Shown in pieces: positions 31,463-40,307 of a stretch of DNA of 64,000 nucleotides. The DNA lies in NCBI RefSeq assembly GCF_019969685.1, contig NZ_JAHXYZ010000001.1:1674001-1738000 (forward strand), written 5' to 3'. A model generated the notes under the pieces. It was not told the DNA's origin. It saw nothing but the letters and a program-made list of their open reading frames with translations, and made no database searches. Both the position numbers and the translations under genes were made by a program. The stretch comes from Microbacterium sp. EST19A (lineage in GTDB: Bacteria; Actinomycetota; Actinomycetes; Actinomycetales; Microbacteriaceae). Each line of letters begins with the position of its first letter. Positions within the stretch are counted from its first letter, which is position 1.

Positions 31463-33022
31463 ATGACAACCTCAATGCCTGCCCGAAGGGCTTCCGCCAT
31501 CGCTGCGGTCGGTATCGTCGCAGCCCTCGCGCTGTCCAGCTGCTCCGGCTCGTCGCCGGAGTCGACGGCCGACGCAGAGCTCACCTGGGCGCTGGTGTCC
31601 GCGCCGCAGAGCCTGGACAACACCAAGGCCATCTCCGCCGTCTCCTACACCGTGCAGGCGGCGATGCTCGAGACCCTCGTGCACGCCAGCCGCACCGGTG
31701 AGATCGAGCCGTGGCTGGCGGAGTCGTGGACGACGCCGGATGACACGACCTATGTCTTCACGCTCCGCGACGATGTCACCTTCTGGAACGGCGACCCCCT
31801 CACCGCCGAGGACGTCGCCTTCTCGCTCAATCGCGTGGCCGAGGACACATCCCTCACCAGCTACAACTTCACCGCCATGGAAGAGGCCACTGCGACTGGG
31901 GACAACGAGGTCACCGTCACGCTGAACACGGTGGACCCCCTGTTCCTCCCGGTCGCGATCGCCTCGAACGGCTTCATCGTGCAGCAGGCGTTCGCCGAAG
32001 ACGCCGGTGAGGGCCTCGGCGATCCCGATGCCCTCACGATGGCCACCGGCCCGTACCAGCCGGAGTCGTACTCCAAGACCGGAGACACGGTGCTCACCCG
32101 GTACGACGGCTACTGGGGTGAAGCACCCGCCGCCGACACCGTCACCTTCACGACCATCACGGATGCCGAGACGATGCGGATCGCCCTCACCCAGGGCCAG
32201 ATCGACGGCACCTTCGAAGCCAGCCTCTCCGACGCCGAGCGATACGAGTCGAGCGACGCCGTGACGACGACCCTCGCCCCGGGCCTGGGCATGGAGTACC
32301 TCTCGCTCGATGTGCGGGAAGCGCCGTTCGACGACGTCCACCTGCGTAAGGCGATCGCCTACGCGGTGTCGAAGGACGATCTCGTCACCGCGCAGCTCAA
32401 GGGCAACGGAGACCCCGCCGATGCCATCATGACGCGCCCGCAGCTCGTGGCGATGTTCGGTGAAGACGGTGCGGAGCTGACCGACGAGATCGAGGTCTAC
32501 GACAACGACGTCGACGCAGCGAAGAAGGAGCTGGCGCAGTCGGCCTACCCCGACGGCCTCGCCATCGACGCCACCTTCGCCGAGTACGACAGCGTGGTCT
32601 TCCAGGTGCTGCAGGCCGACCTCGCCGAGATCGGCATCACGCTCAACGGGACCTCGGTGTCGGCGGAGCAGTTCTACGACGAGACCGGTCAGATCGATCA
32701 GCCGCAGGGCCTGCGTCTGATCTACACCGGCTACGGGTCGCTCGATCCGTGGGAGACGCTGCGCAACGTGTTCACCGACTCGAACACCGCCGGATACACG
32801 AGCACCGTCGCCGACGAGAACCTCGGGATCCTGTCGTCGACCCTCGACGAGGCCGAGCGCAAGGCGGCGATCGTCGCGATCTCGCAGGATCTCGCGGAGA
32901 ATGTCCCCTACATCCCGCTGTACACCGAGGACAAGCTGCTCGTACTCGGGAACGACTGGGCCTACGAGGACTTCGCGCCGCGCGGTGCCGACTGGATCCA
33001 CCGCGTCACCGTCGCCCCGTGA
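31463..33022 (+). CDS. ABC transporter peptide-binding lipoprotein (SBP family 5)
   Basis: 519 residues from ATG 31463. The signal peptide ends in lipobox LSSC (Cys near residue 27), so it is a membrane-anchored extracellular binding protein. Family 5 hallmarks: YVFTLRDDVTFWNGDPLTAEDVAFSLNR and LRKAIAYAVSKDDLV. Delivers oligopeptides or related ligands to the permeases downstream. First gene of the transporter operon. Confidence 0.93.
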   Translation: MTTSMPARRASAIAAVGIVAALALSSCSGSSPESTADAELTWALVSAPQSLDNTKAISAVSYTVQAAMLETLVHASRTGEIEPWLAESWTTPDDTTYVFTLRDDVTFWNGDPLTAEDVAFSLNRVAEDTSLTSYNFTAMEEATATGDNEVTVTLNTVDPLFLPVAIASNGFIVQQAFAEDAGEGLGDPDALTMATGPYQPESYSKTGDTVLTRYDGYWGEAPAADTVTFTTITDAETMRIALTQGQIDGTFEASLSDAERYESSDAVTTTLAPGLGMEYLSLDVREAPFDDVHLRKAIAYAVSKDDLVTAQLKGNGDPADAIMTRPQLVAMFGEDGAELTDEIEVYDNDVDAAKKELAQSAYPDGLAIDATFAEYDSVVFQVLQADLAEIGITLNGTSVSAEQFYDETGQIDQPQGLRLIYTGYGSLDPWETLRNVFTDSNTAGYTSTVADENLGILSSTLDEAERKAAIVAISQDLAENVPYIPLYTEDKLLVLGNDWAYEDFAPRGADWIHRVTVAP

Positions 33023-33097
33023 CGGCAGGGAGCGGGGCGCGACAGCGTCCCGCTCCGTCGTCGTCTCCCGGTTCCGACGTAGAAGAAGGAAGTCAGT

Positions 33098-34048
33098 GTG
33101 GCCCTCTATCTCCTCAGAAAGCTCGGTCAGACCGTCGCGCTGCTGCTCGTGGTGTCAGTGCTCGTCTTCGCCCTGCTCTACCTCGCGCCCGGGTCGGTGG
33201 AGCGCACCCTCCTGCAAGGGCAGCCCGCGACCCCCGAGACCCTGGCGGCCATCCGCGAACAGTTCCATCTCAACGACCCGTTCATCGCGCAGTACTGGCG
33301 CTGGGTGACCGGCGCCATCACGGGTGACTTCGGCTCGTCGATCGTCGAGCGCCAGCCCGTGACCACGGTCATCGGCGGACGGCTAGAGATCTCCGCGACG
33401 CTCGCCCTCATGGCGATCGTGCTGGTGCTCATCACCGCCGTCCCGCTGGGGATGGTCGCAGGTCTGCGCCAAGGCAAGGCCGCCGACGCGCTCATCAGCG
33501 GGATGTCGGTCGTCTTCCTCGCGGCCCCCGTCTATGCGACCGCCACGATCCTGCTCTACGTCTTCGGCATCGCCCTCGGCATCTTCCCCGTCTTCGGCGC
33601 CGGCAACGGGTTCGCCGATCGGCTGTGGCACCTGCTGCTGCCCGCCATCACCCTCGCCATCGCGCAGTTCGCCGTGGTCGCGCGGCAGATGCGAGCGAGC
33701 GTTCTCGGAGTCGAGAGCGCCGACTACGTCACCTTCGCCCGTGCCAGAGGGCTGTCCCGGATCCGGGTGCTCAGCGCGTACACCTTCCGCAACAGCATGC
33801 TGCCCGTGCTCACGGTCACCGGGCTGCTGCTCGCCGGCAGCCTCGGCGGCGTGGTCTTCATCGAGAACATCTTCTCGATACCCGGACTCGGCTCGCTGCT
33901 CGTCGAGTCGATCCAGTCGAAGGACATGCCCGTGGTGCAGGCCATCGCGATCCTGCTCGCCGCGATCGTCTTCGTCTTCAACTTCATCGTCGACATCCTC
34001 TACGCGGTGGTCGATCCCCGCATCCGCATGGCAGGAGGTCAGCGATGA
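33098..34048 (+). CDS. ABC transporter permease, DppB type
   Basis: 316 residues, GTG start with AGAAGGAAG upstream. Six helices; the long first loop contains FHLNDPFIAQYWRWVTG typical of DppB/OppB, and the EAA-like coupling motif is ESADYVTFARARGLSRIRV. The gene overlaps the DppC-type permease by 4 bp. Translocation pore subunit for peptides. Confidence 0.94.
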   Translation: MALYLLRKLGQTVALLLVVSVLVFALLYLAPGSVERTLLQGQPATPETLAAIREQFHLNDPFIAQYWRWVTGAITGDFGSSIVERQPVTTVIGGRLEISATLALMAIVLVLITAVPLGMVAGLRQGKAADALISGMSVVFLAAPVYATATILLYVFGIALGIFPVFGAGNGFADRLWHLLLPAITLAIAQFAVVARQMRASVLGVESADYVTFARARGLSRIRVLSAYTFRNSMLPVLTVTGLLLAGSLGGVVFIENIFSIPGLGSLLVESIQSKDMPVVQAIAILLAAIVFVFNFIVDILYAVVDPRIRMAGGQR

Positions 34049-34908
34049 CCACGCAGCGCATCGTCACCCAGATGGCGAAGGAGCGGGCACGGCGGCCGAG
34101 GATCACCGTCGTCACCGTCGCGTGCATCGTCGTGCTCGTGATCGCCGGGGTGTGCGCGGCCATCGGGCCCATGATCACACCGCTCGATCCGACCGCGCAG
34201 GATATCGTGCTCGGCGCGACCGCGCCCAGCGCCGCTCACCTGCTCGGCACCGACGACCTCGGACGCGACGTGCTGTCGCGCCTGATCGCCGGCAGCCAGA
34301 CCGCGATCATCGGCGCGGTCGCGGTGGCGATCGGCGCCACGCTGCTCGGCACCGTCGTCGGCCTCATCGCCGGCTTCCGCGGCGGCGCGCTCGACGGGTT
34401 CCTGATGCGCATCACCGACCTGGTGTGGGCGTTCCCGTCGCTGTTGACCACCCTCGTCGTGGTCGGCGTCTTCTCGGGCGGCTACTGGGTCGCCGTGGCG
34501 ATGTTCATCCTTTTCGGCTGGCCCATCGAAGCGCGCATCGTGCGCAGCGTCACCCTCGTGCAGCGCACCCTTCCGTACGTGGAGGCGGCGCGGACGCTCG
34601 ATGTGAGCGAGCCGGTCATCGCGTTCCGTCACGTGCTGCCGAACGTGCTGCCGACGGTCGTCGCCAACCTGCTCCTCGGCTTCGTCGGTGCGCTGGTCGG
34701 CCTGTCCGGGCTGTCGTTCCTCGGCCTTGGCGTCCCTCCGGGCGTGCCCGACTGGGGGCTGATGATCAACGAGAACCGTTCGATCCTCGAGCTCAACATC
34801 TGGGGGTCGCTGGCTCCCTCGATCGCACTGATCCTCGTCGGTCTCGCGGCCACTCTCGCGGCCGACCGCTGGTACGGCAAGGTGTCGAAGGACGGAGGAG
34901 CACGATGA
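34045..34908 (+). CDS. ABC transporter permease, DppC type
   Basis: 287 residues from ATG 34045, overlapping the previous stop. HLLGTDDLGRDVLSRLIAGSQ is the DppC signature (about 65-85); the coupling motif is YVEAARTLDVSEPVIAFRHVLPN. Stop overlaps the ATPase gene (ATGA). Second pore subunit of the importer. Confidence 0.94.
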   Translation: MTTQRIVTQMAKERARRPRITVVTVACIVVLVIAGVCAAIGPMITPLDPTAQDIVLGATAPSAAHLLGTDDLGRDVLSRLIAGSQTAIIGAVAVAIGATLLGTVVGLIAGFRGGALDGFLMRITDLVWAFPSLLTTLVVVGVFSGGYWVAVAMFILFGWPIEARIVRSVTLVQRTLPYVEAARTLDVSEPVIAFRHVLPNVLPTVVANLLLGFVGALVGLSGLSFLGLGVPPGVPDWGLMINENRSILELNIWGSLAPSIALILVGLAATLAADRWYGKVSKDGGAR

Positions 34909-36734
34909 CCACCATGATCCAGCCCGAGGTCGTCGCCGAGATGCGCGACCTGTCGCTCTCGTTCGAGCGCGACGGCGAGCGCATACCGCTCACGTTCGGC
35001 ACCGACCTCACCCTGTACCGCGGCGAGACGCTCTGTCTGGTGGGCGAGTCCGGGAGCGGCAAGTCGATCACGGTGCGGACCATCGCGGGTCTGCTGCCGG
35101 CCGGGGTGCTCGCGACCGGATCGGTGCGGGTGGGCGGACGCGAGCTGATCGGCTCACCGGAGCGCGAGGTCGCCGGCATCCGCGGCAAGAACGTGGCGCT
35201 CCTGCTGCAGGATCCCTTCACGATCCTCAATCCGCTGCAGACGATTCGCACGCACCTGGTCGAGTCGCTGCCCCCCGAACGTCGCCGTCGACGCGATCTC
35301 GATGACACCGTGCGGCGGATGCTCGCCGAGGTGCAGATCACCGACGACAGCGTGCTCGGCCGCTATCCGTTCCAGCTCTCCGGCGGCATGCGTCAGCGCA
35401 TCGCGCTCGCCGCCGCGATGGCGCAAGACCCCGAGATCCTCATCGCCGACGAGCCGACCACCGCGCTCGACGCGACGACGCAGCGAGCGATCCTCGACCT
35501 CATCCGCCGTATCCAGCGGGAGCGCGGGATGTCGGTCATCCTCGTCACGCACGATCTGCAGCTCGGCTTCACCTACAGCGACCGGGTCATGGTGATGTAT
35601 GCGGGGAACATCCTCGAGAAGGCGAGCGGCGACGCGCTGCGTGCGGGGTCGGCCCATCCCTACACGGAGGGATTGCTGCGATCGATCCCCAGCAGCCGTG
35701 AGCGGCTGACTGTGCTGGAGAGCATTCCCGGCTCGATCGTGCCGGCCAGGGACACGGTCGGTCACTGCGCGTTCTCGAACCGATGCCGGTGGGTGAGCCC
35801 GGAGTGCCTCGCGGCTTCGCCGCCGCTGCGCGAGATCGACGCCGATCACGAGAGCGCCTGCATCCGCATCGAGGAGATCCGCGACGAGGTCCTCTCCGAC
35901 GAGCGGATCGGCGAAGAGCTCGCCGTGCAGACCAATCCCGCTCTCGTCGTCGCTGATAGCTCGACGGTCCCCGCGCTCGTGATCGAATCGCTGAGCAAGA
36001 CGTTCGGCACGCGCCGTCGTCCCGGTCAGCGGGCGGTGATCGACGCCTCGTTGGTCGTCGAACGCGGACAGAGCGTCGGCATCATCGGTGAATCGGGTTC
36101 GGGAAAGACGACTCTCGCCCGTTGCGTGCTCGGACTGGAGACACCGTCGTCGGGACGCATCATCGTGGGCGGGAAGGATGCCACCTCGTACACCGACATG
36201 AGCCGCGCCGACCGTCATGCCGTGCGCCGGGCGGTGCAGTGCGTGTTCCAGGACCCCTACACCTCGCTCAACCCCGCGCACAGCGTCGGCAGTGCCCTCA
36301 CCGAGGCGCTGTCGAAGTCCGGTTCCTCGCGCTCGCTCACGGTGGCCGAGCTGCTGGAGCTGGTGCGGCTGCCGGCGTCGTACGCGTCGCGGCGTCCGCG
36401 GGCGCTGTCCGGCGGCGAACGCCAGCGGGTCGCGATCGCCCGCGCGCTGGCGGTGAACCCCGACCTCATCGTGTGCGACGAACCCGTCGCCTCCCTCGAC
36501 GTCAGCGTGCAGGCGCAGATCCTCGCCGTCCTCCGATCGGCGAACGAGGAGCTCGGCACCTCGCTCCTCTTCATCACGCACGACCTCGGCGTGGTGCGGC
36601 AGGTGACCGAGAACGTCGTGGTGATGCTCAGAGGTGAGATCGTGGAGCGGGGTGCCACGGCATCCGTCCTCGACGATCCGCAGCACGAATACACGCAGCG
36701 GCTCGTGGCGGCCACCGACTACGACGCGGCATGA
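34905..36734 (+). CDS. Fused dipeptide ABC ATPase (DppD-DppF)
   Basis: 609 residues with two complete nucleotide-binding domains in one chain. First: Walker A GESGSGKS near 45, signature LSGGMRQR, Walker B ILIADEPT, then the OppD-type extension with Cys residues around HCAFSNRCRW. Second: Walker A GESGSGKT near 390, signature LSGGERQR, Walker B LIVCDEPVASLD. Normally DppD and DppF are separate; the fused form occurs in many actinobacteria and makes the transporter a four-gene unit. Stop overlaps the aconitase-X gene. Confidence 0.93.
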   Translation: MTTMIQPEVVAEMRDLSLSFERDGERIPLTFGTDLTLYRGETLCLVGESGSGKSITVRTIAGLLPAGVLATGSVRVGGRELIGSPEREVAGIRGKNVALLLQDPFTILNPLQTIRTHLVESLPPERRRRRDLDDTVRRMLAEVQITDDSVLGRYPFQLSGGMRQRIALAAAMAQDPEILIADEPTTALDATTQRAILDLIRRIQRERGMSVILVTHDLQLGFTYSDRVMVMYAGNILEKASGDALRAGSAHPYTEGLLRSIPSSRERLTVLESIPGSIVPARDTVGHCAFSNRCRWVSPECLAASPPLREIDADHESACIRIEEIRDEVLSDERIGEELAVQTNPALVVADSSTVPALVIESLSKTFGTRRRPGQRAVIDASLVVERGQSVGIIGESGSGKTTLARCVLGLETPSSGRIIVGGKDATSYTDMSRADRHAVRRAVQCVFQDPYTSLNPAHSVGSALTEALSKSGSSRSLTVAELLELVRLPASYASRRPRALSGGERQRVAIARALAVNPDLIVCDEPVASLDVSVQAQILAVLRSANEELGTSLLFITHDLGVVRQVTENVVVMLRGEIVERGATASVLDDPQHEYTQRLVAATDYDAA

Positions 36735-38017
36735 CGGAGACGACCACGCTGGAGCTCACCCCCGACGAGGAGTCGATGCTCGCGGGCGTCGACGGCGAGG
36801 CCGTCGCGCTCGCGATGCGCGTCGTCGTGCAGCTCGCGAAGACCCTGCAGGCGCCGCGTCTCGTCGAGGTGACGTCGGCGCACGTCGATTCGGCGCTGTT
36901 CCACGGGCAGGTCAGCCTCGACTTCGCGAACCGGCTCGTCGAGCTGGGGGCGAAGGTGCGCATTCCCACCACGCTCAACGTCGGCTCGATGGATCTGCTG
37001 CATCCGCACTACGTCCGCACCGACTCCGACGAGCAGCGTGCCGTCGCGCAGGGCGGGCGCGAGCTGATGTCGGCTTATCTGGCGATGGGATGCTCCGCCA
37101 GCTGGACGTGCGCGCCGTATCAGCTGCCGAGCAGGCCGGGGTTGGGGGAGCACGTCGCCTGGGCCGAGTCGAACGCGATCGTCTTCGCCAACAGCGTGCT
37201 CGGGGCGCGCACCGACCGGTACGGTGACTTCCTCGACATCGCGGCCGCGATCACCGGTCGCGCGCCGTATTCGGGGCTGCAGGCGACATCCGCGCGACGA
37301 GGGCAGGTGATCGTCGACTGCACCGCGCTGCCGGCGGCGGTGATCGACGCGGAGACGTTCTGGCCGACGCTCGGCTATCTCGCCGGCGGTCTCAGCGGCA
37401 CGCGCAACCCGGTCTTCCTTGGCCTGCGCGTCGACGCGACGGAGGATCAGCTCAAGGCGCTCGGCGCCGCCGCGGCATCCGCCGGCGGCGTCGGTCTCTT
37501 CCATGTCGTCGGCAGGACGCCCGAGGCGCCCACCCTGCGGGCAGCCCTCCAGGGCGGTGCGGCCGACGAGACGCACGTGCTGACGACCGACATGCTGGAT
37601 GCCGCGCGGCGCGAGCTGTCGACTTTCGGGACCGGCACCATCGACGCGGTGAGCATCGGCACTCCGCATGCATCGATCGACGAGCTCACGTTGCTCGCCG
37701 ACCTGCTGCGCGACGGCACGCCCCTGCATCCGGACGTCGACTTCTTCGTCTCGACCAGCCGTGCACAGCTCGCCCTCGCCGAGCAGAACGGTGCGGCCCA
37801 GGCGATGCGCGACGCCGGGGTGCGGATCGTCGTCGACACCTGCACCTACGTCACGGCCATGCTGTCGCCGCGGGTGCGACGCGTCATGACGAACTCCGGC
37901 AAGTGGGCGCACTACGCGCCCGCGAACATCGGGGTCGACGTGCTGCTCGGCTCGATGCGCGAATGCGTCGCCTCGGCTCGAGCCGGACGCGTCGTGCTCG
38001 AGGGGTCGGCCTCATGA
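36731..38017 (+). CDS. Aconitase X catalytic (large) subunit
   Basis: 428 residues. AcnX signatures include ESMLAGVDGEAVALAM at the N-terminus, IPTTLNVGSMDLLHP, the Cys-containing MGCSASWTCAPYQ, AWAESNAIVFANSVLGARTDRYGDFLD, and VDTCTYVT (iron-sulfur or metal Cys). Two-subunit AcnX in bacteria is reported as cis-3-hydroxy-L-proline dehydratase; in archaea it is a phosphomevalonate dehydratase. The proline-metabolism neighbours favour the former. Overlaps both neighbouring genes by 4 bp. Confidence 0.88.
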   Translation: MTETTTLELTPDEESMLAGVDGEAVALAMRVVVQLAKTLQAPRLVEVTSAHVDSALFHGQVSLDFANRLVELGAKVRIPTTLNVGSMDLLHPHYVRTDSDEQRAVAQGGRELMSAYLAMGCSASWTCAPYQLPSRPGLGEHVAWAESNAIVFANSVLGARTDRYGDFLDIAAAITGRAPYSGLQATSARRGQVIVDCTALPAAVIDAETFWPTLGYLAGGLSGTRNPVFLGLRVDATEDQLKALGAAAASAGGVGLFHVVGRTPEAPTLRAALQGGAADETHVLTTDMLDAARRELSTFGTGTIDAVSIGTPHASIDELTLLADLLRDGTPLHPDVDFFVSTSRAQLALAEQNGAAQAMRDAGVRIVVDTCTYVTAMLSPRVRRVMTNSGKWAHYAPANIGVDVLLGSMRECVASARAGRVVLEGSAS

Positions 38018-38424
38018 GCGAGGTGCTCCTGGAGGGACACGGGACGGGTCCGCTGCAGCGGCTGCGCGCCCCTCTCTCGTTCTGGGGCGGGGTCGGCCCG
38101 GACGGCTCCATCATCGACGGGCATCACCCCGATCGCGGGGCGAGTGTCGCGGGTGCGGTGCTCGCGATGAGTGCGGGTCGCGGCTCGAGCTCGTCCTCGA
38201 GTGTGCTCGCCGAACTCATCCGCGCGGGTGTCGCCCCTGCGGCGCTACTGCTGGAGACGCGGGACGCGATCGTCGTGACGGGCGCTCTGGTGGCGGCCGA
38301 GATCTACGGCGTGCGGGTGCCGGTCGTACTCGTGTCTCCCGACGAACTCGACGATCTCCCTGCGGGCCGCATCGTGGTCGTCGACACGGATGCGGAGCCC
38401 GTGCTGCGAGCAGTTCTGTCGTAG
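38014..38424 (+). CDS. Aconitase X swivel (small) subunit, DUF126
   Basis: 136 residues from ATG 38014, overlapping the large subunit. SFWGGVGPDGSIIDGHHPDRGASVAG and GRGSSSSSSVLAELIRAG are the AcnX swivel-domain motifs, including the Ser-rich substrate loop. Forms the heterodimeric dehydratase with the upstream product. Last gene of the transporter operon. Confidence 0.88.
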   Translation: MSEVLLEGHGTGPLQRLRAPLSFWGGVGPDGSIIDGHHPDRGASVAGAVLAMSAGRGSSSSSSVLAELIRAGVAPAALLLETRDAIVVTGALVAAEIYGVRVPVVLVSPDELDDLPAGRIVVVDTDAEPVLRAVLS

Positions 38425-38452
38425 CGCACCTCGTCTGCGCCAGAATATCGGC

Positions 38453-39157
38453 ATGACACAGCGCGAGAACACGGCTCTGCAGACCGCCGCTCGATGGTGG
38501 TACGGCGCGATCGCGGCCATCATCCTCGGCTCGCTCATCATCCAGATCGCCCTGCTCTTCACCGGCGGTGCGGATGCGAACTCCGGCGAGAGCGGAGACT
38601 CGCTGAGCATCGGCATCCGACTGTGGAGGCTGTTCAGCTTCTTCACCATCGAGAGCAACATCGTCGTGATGATCGTCTGCCTGCTCCTCGTCGCGAACCC
38701 GCTGCGGGGGGGGCCATGGTGGGAGGTCGCGCGACTCAACGCCCTCCTGGCGATCACCATCACCGGGCTCGTCTACGCGATCATCCTGGCGCCGATGGTG
38801 CACCTCACCGGCTGGGCGCTCGTGGCGACGATCGGGTTCCACTACGTATCACCATGGGCGATGGTGTTGGGCTGGCTGCTCTTCGGTCCGCGCCATCGGT
38901 TCACAGCCAGAACCATCGCCGGGGCGTTCATCCTGCCTGTCCTCTGGCTGATCTACATCTTCATCCAGGGCCAGTTCTCGCTCTGGTACCCCTATCCGTT
39001 CCTCGACGTCACGAAGATCGGCCTCGGTTCCCCACTCGTGAACGCCGTCTTGGTGCTCGCGCTCGCCGCGGTGCTCGCTCTCGTGTACCTGCTGATCGAT
39101 GCGAAGGTACCGAGCCTCCTGCGCGATGAGGCGAGTGAGCCGGCTCTCGCGAAATAG
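38453..39157 (+). CDS. Pr6Pr-family membrane protein
   Basis: 234 residues, six to seven hydrophobic helices. FFTIESNIVVMIVCLLLVANP and FHYVSPWAMVLGWLLFGPRHR with LWLIYIFIQG are the conserved Pr6Pr (FAR-17a/AIG1-like) pattern. The function of bacterial members is unknown. The ATG follows AGAATATCG closely, so a short leader is likely. Confidence 0.82.
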   Translation: MTQRENTALQTAARWWYGAIAAIILGSLIIQIALLFTGGADANSGESGDSLSIGIRLWRLFSFFTIESNIVVMIVCLLLVANPLRGGPWWEVARLNALLAITITGLVYAIILAPMVHLTGWALVATIGFHYVSPWAMVLGWLLFGPRHRFTARTIAGAFILPVLWLIYIFIQGQFSLWYPYPFLDVTKIGLGSPLVNAVLVLALAAVLALVYLLIDAKVPSLLRDEASEPALAK

Positions 39158-39160
39158 TCC

Positions 39161-39454
39161 CTACGACGCGATGCGCCGGCCGGTCGTGCGCGACGCAGCA
39201 TCCGCCCCGATCTCGGCCCACACGGCGTCGAGCGAGATGCCGAGCACGTCGGCGATCGCGGCGATCGTCGAGAACGCGGGCGTCGCGACGCGGCCGGACT
39301 CGATCTTGCGCAGCGTCTCCGGAGAGACGCCGGCGTCCAGCGCAACGGCCAGCATCGACCGCTCGCCGCGCGCTCGTCGCAGCAGGGCGCCGAGGCGTTC
39401 GCCGCGTTCGACCTCGGCGGGGGTGAGCGGCATCCGGACCATCATGATGCCCAT
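39161..39454 (-). CDS. XRE-family transcriptional regulator
   Basis: 97 residues. HTH region RLGALLRRARGERSMLAVALDAGVSPETLRKIESGRVATPAFSTIAAIADVLGISLDAVW covers about residues 20-80. Divergent from the methionine aminopeptidase gene with repeated CCGGGATAGT sites between. Likely local regulator of that gene and itself. Confidence 0.88.
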   Translation of the reverse strand: MGIMMVRMPLTPAEVERGERLGALLRRARGERSMLAVALDAGVSPETLRKIESGRVATPAFSTIAAIADVLGISLDAVWAEIGADAASRTTGRRIAS

Positions 39455-39456
39455 AC

Positions 39457-39490
39457 TAATCCCGGGATAGTATTACCGGGATAGTTATCG
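39457..39490. promoter_or_regulatory. Operator region of the XRE/map divergent promoter
   Basis: CCGGGATAGTATTA (39462-39475) and CCGGGATAGTTATC (39477-39490) are direct repeats of period 15. The first is part of the perfect palindrome ATCCCGGGAT. Confidence 0.6.
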
Positions 39491-39520
39491 GCATTCCCGA
39501 CGAAAGCTCCGAAAGAAGAC

Positions 39521-40294
39521 ATGATCGAGATCCTGAACGACGCCGAGCTGGCCCGTGCGAGAGACGCCGGCGCGCTCGTCGGCGACATCCTGCAGGCACT
39601 GAAGAAGCGCGCCGTCGTGGGCGTGAACCTGCTCGACCTCGACCGCTGGACGAAGCAGCTCATCGAAGATGCCGGAGCCGTCTCCTGCTACGTCGACTAC
39701 GCGCCGTCCTTCGGCCGCGGACCCTTCGGCCACTATGTCTGCACGGCCGTGAATGACGCCGTCCTGCACGGCATGCCGCACGACTACGCCCTCGCCGACG
39801 GCGACCTCCTCACCCTCGACCTGGCCGTCACGCTGCGCGGGATCTCGGCCGACGCCGCGATCAGCTTCATCGTGGGCACGGCCCGCGATCCGCGCGACGA
39901 GGCGATGATCGACACGACCGAGCGCGCGCTCGCCGCCGCCATAGCCGCCGCCCGGCCCGGTGCGCGCATCGGCGACATCTCCGACGCGATCGGCACGGTG
40001 CTGAGCGCTGCGGGCTACCCGATCAACCTCGAGTTCGGCGGTCACGGCATCGGCTCGACCATGCACCAGGATCCGCACGTCGCGAACGACGGCCGACCCG
40101 GTCGCGGCTACAAGCTCCGCCCTGGCCTGCTCCTCGCCCTCGAACCGTGGATCATGGCCGACACTGACGAGCTCGTGACGGATGCCGACGGGTGGACCCT
40201 CCGCAGCGCCACCGGATGCCGCACCGCCCACACCGAGCACACCATCGCGATCACCGCGGACGGCGCCGAGATCCTGACCCTGCCTCGGAATTGA
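39521..40294 (+). CDS. map: Type I methionyl aminopeptidase
   Basis: 257 residues, M24A fold. Metal ligands: two Asp in LTLDLAVTLRGISADAA, His in FGGHGIGSTMHQDPHV, Glu in LALEPW and Glu in TAHTEHTIAI. Removes initiator methionine from nascent proteins. Its placement with a dedicated XRE regulator suggests a second, regulated copy rather than the housekeeping map gene near ribosomal-protein operons (inference). Confidence 0.92.
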   Translation: MIEILNDAELARARDAGALVGDILQALKKRAVVGVNLLDLDRWTKQLIEDAGAVSCYVDYAPSFGRGPFGHYVCTAVNDAVLHGMPHDYALADGDLLTLDLAVTLRGISADAAISFIVGTARDPRDEAMIDTTERALAAAIAAARPGARIGDISDAIGTVLSAAGYPINLEFGGHGIGSTMHQDPHVANDGRPGRGYKLRPGLLLALEPWIMADTDELVTDADGWTLRSATGCRTAHTEHTIAITADGAEILTLPRN

Positions 40295-40307
40295 CGCCAG
40301 GCCGGCG

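Noticed and set aside
33534..34904. Long + frame upstream of the fused ABC ATPase
   Set aside because: Residues before ATG 34905 are Ser/Arg-rich shadow of the two permease genes, not a fusion partner.
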